Part shown: positions 27,235-36,520 of the stretch, piece by piece
How positions within the stretch are numbered: position 1 is the first letter of the stretch
Layout: every line of letters begins with the position of its first letter
From: CAWDMN01 sp963803155
Lineage (GTDB): Bacteria; Acidobacteriota; Terriglobia; Versatilivoradales; Versatilivoraceae
Direction of reading: 5' to 3'
Length of the DNA: 64,000 bases
NCBI GenBank assembly: GCA_963803155.1
Contig: CAWDMN010000036.1
Coordinates: 296,880 to 360,879, forward strand
Translations under genes and position numbers: made by a program
The notes under the pieces: generated by a model
What the model saw: the letters and a program-made list of their open reading frames with translations, nothing else
Databases searched by the model: none
Told to the model about the DNA's origin: nothing

Positions 27235-27706
27235 CTATAATAAATCTTCTGGTATTTCATTCCAGGTTTCCGCGGAGGCGGGAGCCAGAGAAGTGGATTG
27301 TCTCAGAAAGCGCTGAAGCCTTTCCACTGACCCGTCAAAATATAAATCCAACATGGAACGAAGCGCTTGTTGACAAGCTTCTTGGCGATCCAAGGCGGGT
27401 TCGTACAAAAATGTTTTCCCCCGCTTGGTTCGGCGGACCGCATTTTTGGCATACAGCCGATCCAGGATGGTTAAGACTGTAGTATAGGCGAGAGGCCGCA
27501 CTGGCAACAACGCTTCCCGAAGTTCACGTACAGTGGCTCCCGGCTTTTGCCAGAGGGCATCCAAGCAGATCATTTCCAGCCGGCTGAGATCGGCAATCGA
27601 ACGGAGGAGTTGGGCTTTCGGCGAGCTTGCTCTTGGGGCGGCCTCGGCGAATCTTCTCGGTTTGTTTTAAGGTTTGATTTTTTCGTGAACTCAAGGACTG
27701 AAGCAC
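27235..27706 (-). pseudogene. BlaI/MecI-type winged-helix repressor, frameshifted near the N-terminus
   Basis: The frame 27235-27573 encodes a BlaI-like domain: MICLDALWQKPGATVRELREAL, then the recognition region YTTVLTILDRLYAKNAVRRTKRGKTFLY and a dimerisation helix. Its first ATG falls inside helix 1. The same frame upstream still reads LLRSIADLSRLE but has no ATG, GTG or TTG before a stop. Another frame opens with a GTG at 27706, five bases after AAGGGAG, and encodes a basic tail with RRGRPKSKLAES. Joining the two by a single-base change between about 27600 and 27620 gives a plausible full protein. No BlaR1-type protease or beta-lactamase lies nearby, so the target is unknown. Confidence 0.65.
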
Positions 27707-28056
27707 TAGGGCTCCCTTGTTGAATCTTTTCCCCGAAATAACCAGTGTCCAAATGCGAATTCAATTGAGGCACGGGTTGGGATCCATTCAGCACCCCTCA
27801 TCCAACTTAGAGGGCGAATCAACCAAGATGAATTGCAGCCTCGCAGAACAGGAAATCCCGGGCTCAATACCAAGGCCTCGCCAATAAATTGCCGGTACAG
27901 GTGGAGCATATGCGTCTGCTGCGCTGGCCCAACAACGCGCGACGGATGACTTGGTCTCGCTCGCGCAATCCAGCTATCAAATGTTGTGGCTCCTTTTACG
28001 TTTCATGACGGCAATGTCATTGCGAAAATAAAAAGGACAACAAAGAGACTACCCGC
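27707..28056. other. Intergenic region upstream of the BlaI-like gene
   Basis: About 350 bases between the BlaI-like gene and the end of the OB-HD gene, both on the minus strand. No gene, repeat or terminator with a T tract was recognised. Confidence 0.4.
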
Positions 28057-29037
28057 CTACTCCTTCAGCTCAGGGTTGAAATCATTCTTTGGCCGTCCCT
28101 TGAAGATAGGCCGTCCGAACATCAGGTTGTGACCGGTCCAATCCCCCTCGACATTCCGATCGTTCTTAAGGATCCCACGCATGGATTCCAGCTTACTGTC
28201 GAGATTGTCAAGGCAATGGAGAAGCAGAGCTTCTGGGAACATCGGCAATTTGGGACTGCCGAATTCGTATTCTCCATGATGAGAAATGATCATATGTTGA
28301 AGCATAACCTTCAAATCCCGGGGGAAATCCGGAATCAGATCCAATCGCCGATTCACGGTCTCCAGTTCCAGGACCATATGTCCCAGCAGCTGGCCTTCAG
28401 TGGAGTAACTGAAACTGCGGTGATAGCTCAGTTCATCAATTTTGCCGATATCGTGAAGGACCGCGCCAGTGAAGAGCAAATCGGCATCGACATCCGGATA
28501 CTGCGTCGCGATCAAACGGCAAAGCTGACATAGAGAAAGGGTGTGCTCCAAAAGGCCTCCCAACCAGGCATGATGAAGAGATTTGGCGGCTGGCGCCTGC
28601 TTAAACTTGGCAACCCACTCTTCATCCAGGAAGAGCTCTTCCAATAACCGCTTCAGCCATGGATTCTTAAGTTCTTCCACCATCCCCTTTAGCTGCTGAA
28701 ACATTTGTTCTACATCTTTTGAAGTCTTGGGAAAGTAGTCGGCAAAGTCCACTTCCTCGTCACGGCAGCGGCGCAGTTTGTAGATAGTGATTTGCGGCTT
28801 ATTTCGGTAGATTTGAATCAGCCCCTTCACTTTGACAAAATCGTCGCGGTCGAATGTTTCTTCCACTTCGTCGATGTTGTCCCACATCTTGGCATCCAAG
28901 TCCCCGCTCTTATCCCCCAAAACAAGCGACAGATATGGCTCGCCGGTTTTTTTGGCCTTGATTTCCTTTGTCTTTACCAGAAGAATGGTCGTGATGGTCT
29001 GGTTGGCTTCCAATTCGTTGACGTAAATATCTTTCAT
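28057..29037 (-). CDS. OB-fold plus HD-domain protein, YhaM-like 3'-5' exoribonuclease
   Basis: A 326-residue protein. Residues 1-90 form an OB-fold nucleic-acid-binding domain (LVKTKEIKAKKTGEPYLSLVLGD, KMWDNIDEVEETF). After a linker comes an HD phosphohydrolase domain with metal-binding residues in LLEHT (His165), AVLHDIGK (His195, Asp196), ISHHGE (His253/254) and CLDNLD (Asp277). This arrangement is that of YhaM/CBF1 exonucleases, which degrade single-stranded RNA or DNA from the 3' end. The start ATG at 29035-29037 has only a weak ribosome site, but the N-terminus MKDIYVNELEANQTI fits the family. It stands alone, with repeat-rich DNA upstream. Confidence 0.85.
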   Translation of the reverse strand: MKDIYVNELEANQTITTILLVKTKEIKAKKTGEPYLSLVLGDKSGDLDAKMWDNIDEVEETFDRDDFVKVKGLIQIYRNKPQITIYKLRRCRDEEVDFADYFPKTSKDVEQMFQQLKGMVEELKNPWLKRLLEELFLDEEWVAKFKQAPAAKSLHHAWLGGLLEHTLSLCQLCRLIATQYPDVDADLLFTGAVLHDIGKIDELSYHRSFSYSTEGQLLGHMVLELETVNRRLDLIPDFPRDLKVMLQHMIISHHGEYEFGSPKLPMFPEALLLHCLDNLDSKLESMRGILKNDRNVEGDWTGHNLMFGRPIFKGRPKNDFNPELKE

Positions 29038-29459
29038 GTATAAGTCCCGACTTTACTCTGTGGAATCGAGAGGATTAGGCTCCAATAATATCATTCTAAG
29101 TCATATTATTTGAATTGCCTGAAACTGGCAAGTTGCAATAGGAGGAGTGTCATCAGTGAAAAGAGGTAGATGGCGCGAGCGTGACAAAGTCACTTGTTCC
29201 CGCTCCACCTTTGCTTAGCCGGGATTTTCTAGGGAGCGCCTCACACCAGCACGGCTGGCATAACAGAGGATGATTATGGGATGATGGAGATGGCCTGCCC
29301 TCAGGCCGTCTCCGCAAGTATGGCAAATCCAGGCGGGGTGTGGGCACCCCGCCTTCATCCACACTATTTTCCGAGGCGGCTGTCAATATCTATGGAAGAG
29401 TTGAGGAAAATGAGGTTTACTTGGGCTGAAGGCATTTTTGTTTTGTAAGTGAATTTTCG
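29038..29459. other. Repeat-rich intergenic region
   Basis: A 422-base gap between divergent genes, holding several palindromes. Positions 29219-29290 match the repeat at 14968-15040 and contain ccagc-acg-gctgg (29246-29258). ggcctg/caggcc makes a hairpin at 29292-29307, and aggcggggtg/caccccgcct a perfect 10-bp stem with a 4-base loop at 29331-29354. No T tract follows either, so they look like extragenic palindromic elements rather than terminators. Promoters for the OB-HD and helicase genes should also lie here. Confidence 0.55.
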
Positions 29460-31976
29460 ATGAGCATCATTTTCGATGATTGCCAGCACACACTCTCTCT
29501 AAGCGTGCGGGACCTTTGCAGCGAAGAACTGATGGGGGGCAGTCTCTCCGCGCTTCCTCTCGAGGGTGCCCGCGCCGAAATCGGCCGGGCTGCTCACGAA
29601 ATCTACCAGGAGAACCAGGCAAGGCAAATTCCACAATATCAGAAAGAGAAATCAATCCGTCATCTCACTTCCGCCGGCAAATACGCTGTTTCAATTTCCG
29701 GGCGAATTGATGGCGTATATCTCTGCAACGACCGGTGGGTGCTGGAGGAAATCAAATCGTCGCTCCGATCGGCAACTGAGCTCTCAACGGAGTCTGTCGC
29801 AGCCGCTTATTTTCTTCAACTCAAAATTTACCTCTATTTCTGGCATTGCGATTACCCGGAAAACGATCTGGTTGGTTACCTCATACAGGCAGGCCCCGAC
29901 GGTGAACTGTTGGTCAAGCATGAGGTTTCCCCAGAAATTAAAGCGACTCATGATTTGATTCATCAACACCTGTCTCTATTAGTCGCTGAACATGAGAGTT
30001 GTCTGGCCCTGCGAGTCGAAAAGCAGAAGCGGGCTCCTTTTCTCCCTTTCCCTTTTCCGCAAATGCGCCGTCACCAGGATCGGATGATTGACATTTTCGA
30101 GGAAACCTTGCAAAACAGAGGGCAGGCCTTAATCTCCGCCCCCACGGGGATTGGGAAAACCGCGGCGGCGCTTTATGCCACGCTCAAATTTGCCTTGCAG
30201 ACCGGCCAGCAGGTTTTTTTTCTCACTTCCAAGACCACTCAGCAACGCATTGTGAATGAGACCCTTCGCCTTTGGAATAGTGACGAAGAATTGAAGCCAT
30301 CTCATTCTCCCATGCCGCTTTTTTTTAACAGCCTGACCTTGCGGGCCAAGGAAAAGAGTTGCGCCAACGATGTGGTTTGCTGCCATGAGTCCCGGTGTCC
30401 TTTTGCTCGTGATTTTTACGCCAAGCTGGAGGAATCGCAAATTTGCGAAAAGCTTTGGCAGTTGCCAGTCCTGACTCCCGAGACGGTTTATCAGGCTGGA
30501 GTGGCCAATCAGATCTGCCCTTTTGAACTATCCCTGGAACTCAGCAAACAATCGGACTTGGTTGTGGGCGATTACAATTACATTTATGATCCACGGGCAT
30601 CTCTGAAGCGAATTTTCGAGGAGGATTACAGTCATATCATTCTCATTGTGGATGAAGCACACAATCTCTACTCGCGATCCCGGGAATATTATTCGCCGCA
30701 ACTCTCGCTTGCCCAGGTTCAACGGTTGAACAAACTGGCCGATCAAATGCACGAACCCATGCGGGAACAGGAAGAGTTCATTTTCCCGGAATTGCAGCAA
30801 GCCATGGCTGCCTCACGTCCTCCCTCACGCTCGTTTCTCAAGGACCTCTCCCAATTTCTTGGCGAACTCCAAGAATATTTTGAACATATTGCCGCAACCA
30901 GCCCCGAAGCGTCCGAGTCGCCGCACGCCATCGTCTCTCTGGACGCTGAATGGTTTCAATCCCATGCGGAACAGCTTTCCGATTTGATGCAACGGTATCT
31001 GATTTATCGTCAGCGGGCCGGAGGCTGGTTGGACAAAGAAGATCAATTGCTCGATTTTTTTTATGACTTTGCCAATTTCTGCAGAGTTCTCGAAATCAGC
31101 GGCGATGAATTTGTCCACATTTATGAACAGCGGCCCGACGATTGTTGCCTGAAGATTCTTTGCTTAGATCCTTCCCGGATGTTGCGGGAAAAAAATTCCG
31201 GATTTTACGCCGTCATCGGAATGTCGGCCACGCTCACGCCTCTCGATTTTTACCGGGATGTCCTCGGCTTCGAACGTGAGGCACACCTGGAAGCTTTGCC
31301 TTCTCCTTTCCCGGCTGAAAACAGAAAAATCATGATTTTGCCGCAGGTCTCCACCACTTTCAAGCATCGGTCGAAAAATGCGCGCAAGATTGCTGAGATC
31401 ATCGAAAAGGCCGTCGACATTCGCCAAGGCAATTATTTCGCTTTTTTCCCTAGTTTCGCGTTTCTCGAAGAGGTCGCCGCTCACGTGAATCCGCAAGGAT
31501 ACCGGCTGCTGCTCCAAGAGCGCGTCATGCCGGACTATCTACGCGAATCCCTCCTTGAGAAGCTATCCGATCCATTGTCCTATCACTTGGTCTTGGCGGT
31601 GCAAGGCGGAATTTTTGCCGAAGGAGTGGATTATCCCGGAGAACTTGCGGTCGGCGCCATTGTGGTGGGACCCGGCCTGCCAAAAGTGTGCTATGAACAG
31701 GATTTGATGCGTCAATATTACGAGACTCAATGCGGCAAAGGATTCGAATACGCGTACCTTTATCCCGGCATGAACCGAGTCGTTCAATCAGCGGGGAGGA
31801 TTATTCGAACCGAAACCGATCGTGGAATAATTCTATTGCTCGACAGCCGTTTTGCTCATGAAAATTATCTTGCGCTCCTTCCGCGGCATTGGTATGACCA
31901 TTCGCCGGGCGAATTGATTTGCAAAGGCGATTTCCCCGGCGAACTTCAGGAATTTTGGACCGGTACACAAGAATGA
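29460..31976 (+). CDS. XPD/DinG-like Fe-S helicase with N-terminal PD-(D/E)XK nuclease domain
   Basis: The 838-residue protein starts with a Cas4/RecB-like nuclease fold: EIGRAAHEIYQ (His46), then GRIDGVYL (Asp84) and WVLEEIKSS (Glu97, Lys99), the PD-(D/E)XK signature. The helicase follows: motif I SAPTGIGKTAA (Lys233), the iron-sulfur cysteines Cys301, Cys307/308, Cys313 and Cys353 (NQICPFEL), motif II VDEAHN, and C-terminal motifs including GMSATLTP and QSAGRIIRTETDRG. It would unwind 5'-3' and cut DNA, suggesting a role in DNA repair or flap processing. The start has only a weak ribosome site. It is monocistronic as far as can be seen. No phage or defence genes lie next to it, so a defence role has no contextual support. 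Confidence 0.88.
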   Translation: MSIIFDDCQHTLSLSVRDLCSEELMGGSLSALPLEGARAEIGRAAHEIYQENQARQIPQYQKEKSIRHLTSAGKYAVSISGRIDGVYLCNDRWVLEEIKSSLRSATELSTESVAAAYFLQLKIYLYFWHCDYPENDLVGYLIQAGPDGELLVKHEVSPEIKATHDLIHQHLSLLVAEHESCLALRVEKQKRAPFLPFPFPQMRRHQDRMIDIFEETLQNRGQALISAPTGIGKTAAALYATLKFALQTGQQVFFLTSKTTQQRIVNETLRLWNSDEELKPSHSPMPLFFNSLTLRAKEKSCANDVVCCHESRCPFARDFYAKLEESQICEKLWQLPVLTPETVYQAGVANQICPFELSLELSKQSDLVVGDYNYIYDPRASLKRIFEEDYSHIILIVDEAHNLYSRSREYYSPQLSLAQVQRLNKLADQMHEPMREQEEFIFPELQQAMAASRPPSRSFLKDLSQFLGELQEYFEHIAATSPEASESPHAIVSLDAEWFQSHAEQLSDLMQRYLIYRQRAGGWLDKEDQLLDFFYDFANFCRVLEISGDEFVHIYEQRPDDCCLKILCLDPSRMLREKNSGFYAVIGMSATLTPLDFYRDVLGFEREAHLEALPSPFPAENRKIMILPQVSTTFKHRSKNARKIAEIIEKAVDIRQGNYFAFFPSFAFLEEVAAHVNPQGYRLLLQERVMPDYLRESLLEKLSDPLSYHLVLAVQGGIFAEGVDYPGELAVGAIVVGPGLPKVCYEQDLMRQYYETQCGKGFEYAYLYPGMNRVVQSAGRIIRTETDRGIILLLDSRFAHENYLALLPRHWYDHSPGELICKGDFPGELQEFWTGTQE

Positions 31977-32524
31977 TTTTCCCAAAACATTGCCGATACT
32001 TTGAAATGAATTATTACAATTTCTTGTCGATTTTTTGGCAATTCCATCTTCAGAGTACAATGCCTTCCATGAAGGAATCTTGATTTAATGAATTCAATTT
32101 CTTATTCTTAACAGTGCAATCTCTCCCAAGCTATCTCGTTCTTTCAGGAAGATCTCCGTAATGCTTGGAAATGCTGGCAATAGAGAAAAGACAAGGAAAT
32201 CGGAAACAATGTGCCCTTCCGGATAAATTGACTAAACCAAAATAACCAGACCGCTGAATCGTTTCTTATTTTCTTTCAAGTCCAAAAGGAGTCAGGTTGG
32301 AACTACAGAGGGTGTACCCAGAAGTTTGAAAATTATTCTTGCTTAGGATGCGTCAACACCCGAACTCGTAACGACCCTCGCCATGAAATCGGAGTTTTGA
32401 TTGGAGCACGCTTGTTGAGTTACCGCATCCAAGGTTAAATACCCGTTGCTTCCCGAACAATAAGTGGCGAGCGATAAAACACGCAACACAGGCTGGATAT
32501 CCCAAGTTAATTTGTGAGGTTCCA
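31977..32524. other. Intergenic region before the beta-galactosidase gene
   Basis: About 548 bases, AT-rich in the first half. A minus-strand reading frame overlapping the beta-galactosidase start shows no protein-like composition. No repeat, terminator or operator was recognised. Confidence 0.4.
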
Positions 32525-35500
32525 ATGCGAAAAGCATTTCATGGATTAATTTTTTTGGCGTTAACGGCATCGCTGGGGCTGGCCGAGGCTCCCGAATGGG
32601 AAGATCCACAAGTCACCAGTGTCAACACAGTCAAACCTCATGTTTCGCTGATTCCTTATGCCGATATCAAAAGCGCCTTGTCTGCAAAAGTAGAAGACTC
32701 CCCTTATTACAGGCTATTAAATGGGACCTGGAAGTTCCATTGGTGCAAAAATCCTTTCGATCTGCCGGAAGGTTTTCATCAGAAGGATTATGACTTCTCC
32801 GGCTGGGATGACCTGCCAGTTCCTTCCAATTGGCAAGTATATGGACGCAACCACGGCCGAAGCTACGATGCTCCCTTTTTCTCCAACATCAAGATGCCCT
32901 TCCCCGCCGATCCCCCGAAGGTGCCACATGACTACAATCCTACGGGCCTATACCGAACGACCTTCGTTCTTCCTGATAATTGGCAGGGCAAAAAAATCTA
33001 CCTCCATTTCGCGGGAGTGCAATCCGCTTTTTACGTCTGGGTGAACGGCCAGAAAGTTGGTTATGGCGAAGATGCCTTCACCCCTCATGAATTTGATATT
33101 ACAAACCTGGCCCAAAAAGGTGAGAACAGTATGGCGGTGGAGGTGTTGAATTATTCCGATGGCTCTTATTTGGAGGACCAAGACTATTGGCGATTCTCCG
33201 GGATCTTTCGCGATGTCGCAATTTTGACTCGCCCTCAGCTTCAGCTGCTTGACTATCAAGTGTCCACCGATCTGGATGACCAATATCGCAATGCGATTTT
33301 CAATTTGCGGATGGGACTGAAAAATTTCAGCGCGACTCCTTTGGTAGGCGCTTTTCAAGTCCGGGCCAGCCTTCTGGAATCAGCCGGGAAACCGGTTTTC
33401 ACTGAAATTCTGAAACTCCCCTCGCCTCTTGCGCCTGGACAGGAAATCACTCTAAAAATCAATCCCAAAGTGACCAATCCTCTCAAATGGACGGCGGAAA
33501 CTCCCCATCTATACTCGCTGGCCTTGGAATTACTGGGACCGGGCGGGTACACGCTGGAAGCGCTGAGCACACGAGTCGGTTTCCGCAAAATCATCCTCAA
33601 AGATGGGCAGCTTCTCATCAATGGGCTCCCCATCAAATTCAAAGGGGTGAATCGTCATGAGTTCGATCCCGACAATGGCCGCGTGGTTTCCAAAGAGAGG
33701 ATGATTCAAGACATCCGGCTGATCAAGCAGCACAACCTCAATGCCGTCCGGACTTCGCATTATCCGAATACTCCCCTTTGGTACGATCTATGCGACGAAT
33801 ACGGTCTTTACCTGATCGATGAAGCCAATTTGGAGAGCCATGAGTTGTGGGAAAAAAAGGTATATATAGGCGAGGATCCCTCCTGGGAAAAGGCCATGGT
33901 GGAACGGGGAACCAACATGGTATCACGGGACAAAAATCATCCCAGCATTATCCTTTGGTCAATGGGGAACGAGACTGGTTGGGGACGCAATTTCGATGCC
34001 ATGTATAAAGCCATTAAAGAATTGGATCCTACGCGTCCTGTACATTATGAAAGCCGGAACGGGCAGTATTCCTATGCTCTCTCCCGGTATGACATTATTT
34101 CCACCATGTACCCTGACGTGAAAGAGATCCTCTGGCTGATGGAAAAAGATCCATCCCGCCCGGTAATCATTTGCGAATACGCACACTCCATGGGGAACAG
34201 CGTGGGTAATTTTAAGGATTACTGGGACACCTATTATAAATATCCGCGGCTGCAAGGAGGATTCAGTTGGGATTGGGTGGACCAGGCGTTGCGTCACCCC
34301 AAGCCTGATGGTGGAGTTTGGTGGAACTATATCAATTCGAGCGATGGCGCCAATGTCAATGATGGATTAATTAATGCCGATCGGATTCCTCAGCCGGAAA
34401 TCAATGAGGTAAAAAAGGTGCTTCAGCCGGCGTTGTTCGAGGCCGTCGATCTTGCCACGGGAAAAATCGCCATAACCAACCGGTATTACTTCAAGGATCT
34501 CAGCAATCTCCGGTTGGATTGGCAACTATCCCAGGGTGGAAAACTTTTTCAGGAAGGGAATGTCCCTCTGAAGACGATTAAGCCGGGAGAAAAGGCCGAG
34601 GTTATTCTTCCCGTCTCCTATTCCAATCCGCCGCGGGGGGGAGAAATGTTCCTTAACGTCAGTCTGAAACAACCGGAGAAAACGGCCTGGTCGGATGCAG
34701 AGCATGAATTGGCTTGGGAACAATTTGCGGTTCGGACCGATTTGAGCTCCGAAGAATCCCTTCAGGAACAACTCACGCCCATCAAAGTGGAGGGAAGAGA
34801 TAATACGGTTATTCTTTCTGGAGACAACTGGTCAGCCACTTTTGACCGTAAAGCCTCCGCTCTGGTCTCTTATGTTTTCCAAGGCAGAGAACTCATCAAT
34901 GGCCCGCTCTTGCCACATTTCTGGCGGGTTCCCACGGATAACGACTTAGGGGGAGGGACGGCAAGCTTCGCCTCTCGTTGGGTGAAAGCCGGATTGGATC
35001 GTCTGAAAATGACCTCGGGAGGATTTGACGTGCAGACCGGAACATCAGGCCCCGTATTTCTCACCATCAAAAACGACTGGGCAGGCACATCCGGCACCAT
35101 CCACCAGCGTACCGTTTATACAGTAGCTGCCAATGGAGAAATTCTGGTGAACAACTTTTTCACGCTTGCGGGAGATTGGCCTCCACTCCCGCGAGTTGGA
35201 GTCCAATTCCAGCTTTCCGGCCAATGCGACCGGGTCTCCTGGTACGGACGCGGCCCGTATGAAAGCTACTGGGACCGCAAGACCGCCCCCAACGTGGGAA
35301 CATATTCTGGCCGCGTCGTCGACCAACACTTCAATTATGTGAATCCAAGCGAAAATGGCAACAAAACCGATGTCCGTTGGCTGACTCTGACTGATGCAAA
35401 TGGTGTCGGGCTGAAAGTGCTCGGGAGACCATTGCTCAATTTCACGGCCCATGATTACGCCGATGCGGCCCTGATGAAGGCTAAAGAGACTCAAGTCATT

Positions 35501-35647
35501 CAAAAAGATGGGAAAGTCACGCTAAGTCTCGATTGGCAACAGATGGGTGTTGGCGGAGACGATAGTTGGAGTCCTCGCGTCCATGAAGAATACCAGTTGA
35601 AAGCCAAAAAATATGAATTCTCGTTCCTGCTGCGGGGGACGAAATAG
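32525..35647 (+). CDS. Secreted LacZ-type beta-galactosidase (GH2)
   Basis: The 1040-residue protein has all five domains of LacZ-type GH2 enzymes: the N-terminal sugar-binding domain (LNGTWKFHWCKNP, DLPVPSNWQVYG), two immunoglobulin-like domains, the TIM barrel and the C-terminal beta-sandwich (SWYGRGPYESYWDRK). The catalytic acid/base is Glu483 in WSMGNETGWG and the nucleophile is Glu551 in ICEYAHSMGNS. Unlike E. coli LacZ it begins with a signal peptide (MRKAFHGLIFLALTASLGLAEA), so it should act in the periplasm or outside on galactosides from polysaccharides. The ATG is preceded by GTGAGG at good spacing. There is no lactose permease or repressor beside it. Substrates other than lactose are likely. 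Confidence 0.93.
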   Translation: MRKAFHGLIFLALTASLGLAEAPEWEDPQVTSVNTVKPHVSLIPYADIKSALSAKVEDSPYYRLLNGTWKFHWCKNPFDLPEGFHQKDYDFSGWDDLPVPSNWQVYGRNHGRSYDAPFFSNIKMPFPADPPKVPHDYNPTGLYRTTFVLPDNWQGKKIYLHFAGVQSAFYVWVNGQKVGYGEDAFTPHEFDITNLAQKGENSMAVEVLNYSDGSYLEDQDYWRFSGIFRDVAILTRPQLQLLDYQVSTDLDDQYRNAIFNLRMGLKNFSATPLVGAFQVRASLLESAGKPVFTEILKLPSPLAPGQEITLKINPKVTNPLKWTAETPHLYSLALELLGPGGYTLEALSTRVGFRKIILKDGQLLINGLPIKFKGVNRHEFDPDNGRVVSKERMIQDIRLIKQHNLNAVRTSHYPNTPLWYDLCDEYGLYLIDEANLESHELWEKKVYIGEDPSWEKAMVERGTNMVSRDKNHPSIILWSMGNETGWGRNFDAMYKAIKELDPTRPVHYESRNGQYSYALSRYDIISTMYPDVKEILWLMEKDPSRPVIICEYAHSMGNSVGNFKDYWDTYYKYPRLQGGFSWDWVDQALRHPKPDGGVWWNYINSSDGANVNDGLINADRIPQPEINEVKKVLQPALFEAVDLATGKIAITNRYYFKDLSNLRLDWQLSQGGKLFQEGNVPLKTIKPGEKAEVILPVSYSNPPRGGEMFLNVSLKQPEKTAWSDAEHELAWEQFAVRTDLSSEESLQEQLTPIKVEGRDNTVILSGDNWSATFDRKASALVSYVFQGRELINGPLLPHFWRVPTDNDLGGGTASFASRWVKAGLDRLKMTSGGFDVQTGTSGPVFLTIKNDWAGTSGTIHQRTVYTVAANGEILVNNFFTLAGDWPPLPRVGVQFQLSGQCDRVSWYGRGPYESYWDRKTAPNVGTYSGRVVDQHFNYVNPSENGNKTDVRWLTLTDANGVGLKVLGRPLLNFTAHDYADAALMKAKETQVIQKDGKVTLSLDWQQMGVGGDDSWSPRVHEEYQLKAKKYEFSFLLRGTK

Positions 35648-35717
35648 CGTCATAAGATGACCATTTCCAGGAGATCGCTTCCGACCCTGGCAGAATGAGG
35701 CATTTTACAGGCTGGTC

Positions 35718-36260
35718 TCACTTTTCTTTTTTGACCGTTCCTTTCACATAGGACCTGAACTCACCGCCTGGCGGAGCGATAAGAAACTCGCTGGTCAACA
35801 CATCATCGCTCCCCAGCTCATAAAGCAGACGGAAACGCGGAGATTTTTCCGAAGCCGTGCTTTCAAAGACTACCGCGGGCTGCCGGGCTGGAAAAGAAGC
35901 GGTGTAATTGATGACATGCCCCTCATTGTCAAAATAGGTGGCGTGAATCTTTTCATCCTCGGGCTGCTGATATATAACCATGAGATCTTCGTGGATGTTC
36001 TTGGCCGCCCCACCGGAAGTTGGCGGATATTCCGCCCTATTCTTCCTCACAATGACATTCCCGTCCAGTTCTCGGGAAAAAGTAGTCGATCCGTTGATTG
36101 CCTCGCCTGGCTTTCCAGAGCCGATCCCTGACCACGTACCCACAAGAAACTGCAATGGCGCCATCGGATCTTTTTTCTGTGCATCTGCTGAAGGCTGCAA
36201 GAGAGAGGACAACACTGCTGGCAACATGGCACTGAGAAAGAATTTTTTGAGATAGCTCAT
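35718..36260 (-). CDS. Secreted DUF1579-like (lipocalin-fold) protein
   Basis: A 180-residue protein with a signal peptide (MSYLKKFFLSAMLPAVLSSLLQPSADAQ). The mature part opens with PLQFLVGTWSGIGSGKPGE and carries STTFSRELDGNVIVRKNRAEY and DEKIHATYFDNEGHVINY, the pattern of DUF1579/THAP4-like small beta-barrels. The first ATG follows GGAGG by seven bases. The family has no agreed biochemical role. It converges on the beta-galactosidase gene with 70 bases between the stops and has no clear operon partner. Confidence 0.75.
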   Translation of the reverse strand: MSYLKKFFLSAMLPAVLSSLLQPSADAQKKDPMAPLQFLVGTWSGIGSGKPGEAINGSTTFSRELDGNVIVRKNRAEYPPTSGGAAKNIHEDLMVIYQQPEDEKIHATYFDNEGHVINYTASFPARQPAVVFESTASEKSPRFRLLYELGSDDVLTSEFLIAPPGGEFRSYVKGTVKKEK

Positions 36261-36520
36261 GATTCCACCTCCTCTATATTTTGGCGCGGACTCGCGCTTG
36301 CCAATATTTCCGCTTTTTTTGAGTCTGCCTCATACCCCAGCCTCGGGCCGATGCCAAATGCCGCAAGGTCGCCGGACGGAGTCCGCCTCCTACATTAGCC
36401 ATCCGCAGCTTGACTTCCCTCTTACGTTTGGATGCACCCGCGGGAAATTGCTCAGTGGTTCCCGTTCTTTCATTTTTGCTATAATCGCCCCTGCAAATAC
36501 TTTATTGAAGGAAACTAATT
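36261..36520. repeat. Intergenic palindromic element upstream of deoC
   Basis: The divergent gap between the DUF1579 gene and deoC contains a short GC-rich palindrome, cggac-gga-gtccg (36373-36385), inside the phrase GGTCGCCGGACGGAGTCC followed by a CTCCTACA tail. Short palindromes with such flanks are typical of extragenic repeats, but only one clear copy is present in this window. The deoC ribosome site (GAAGGA) lies just before 36521. Confidence 0.35.
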
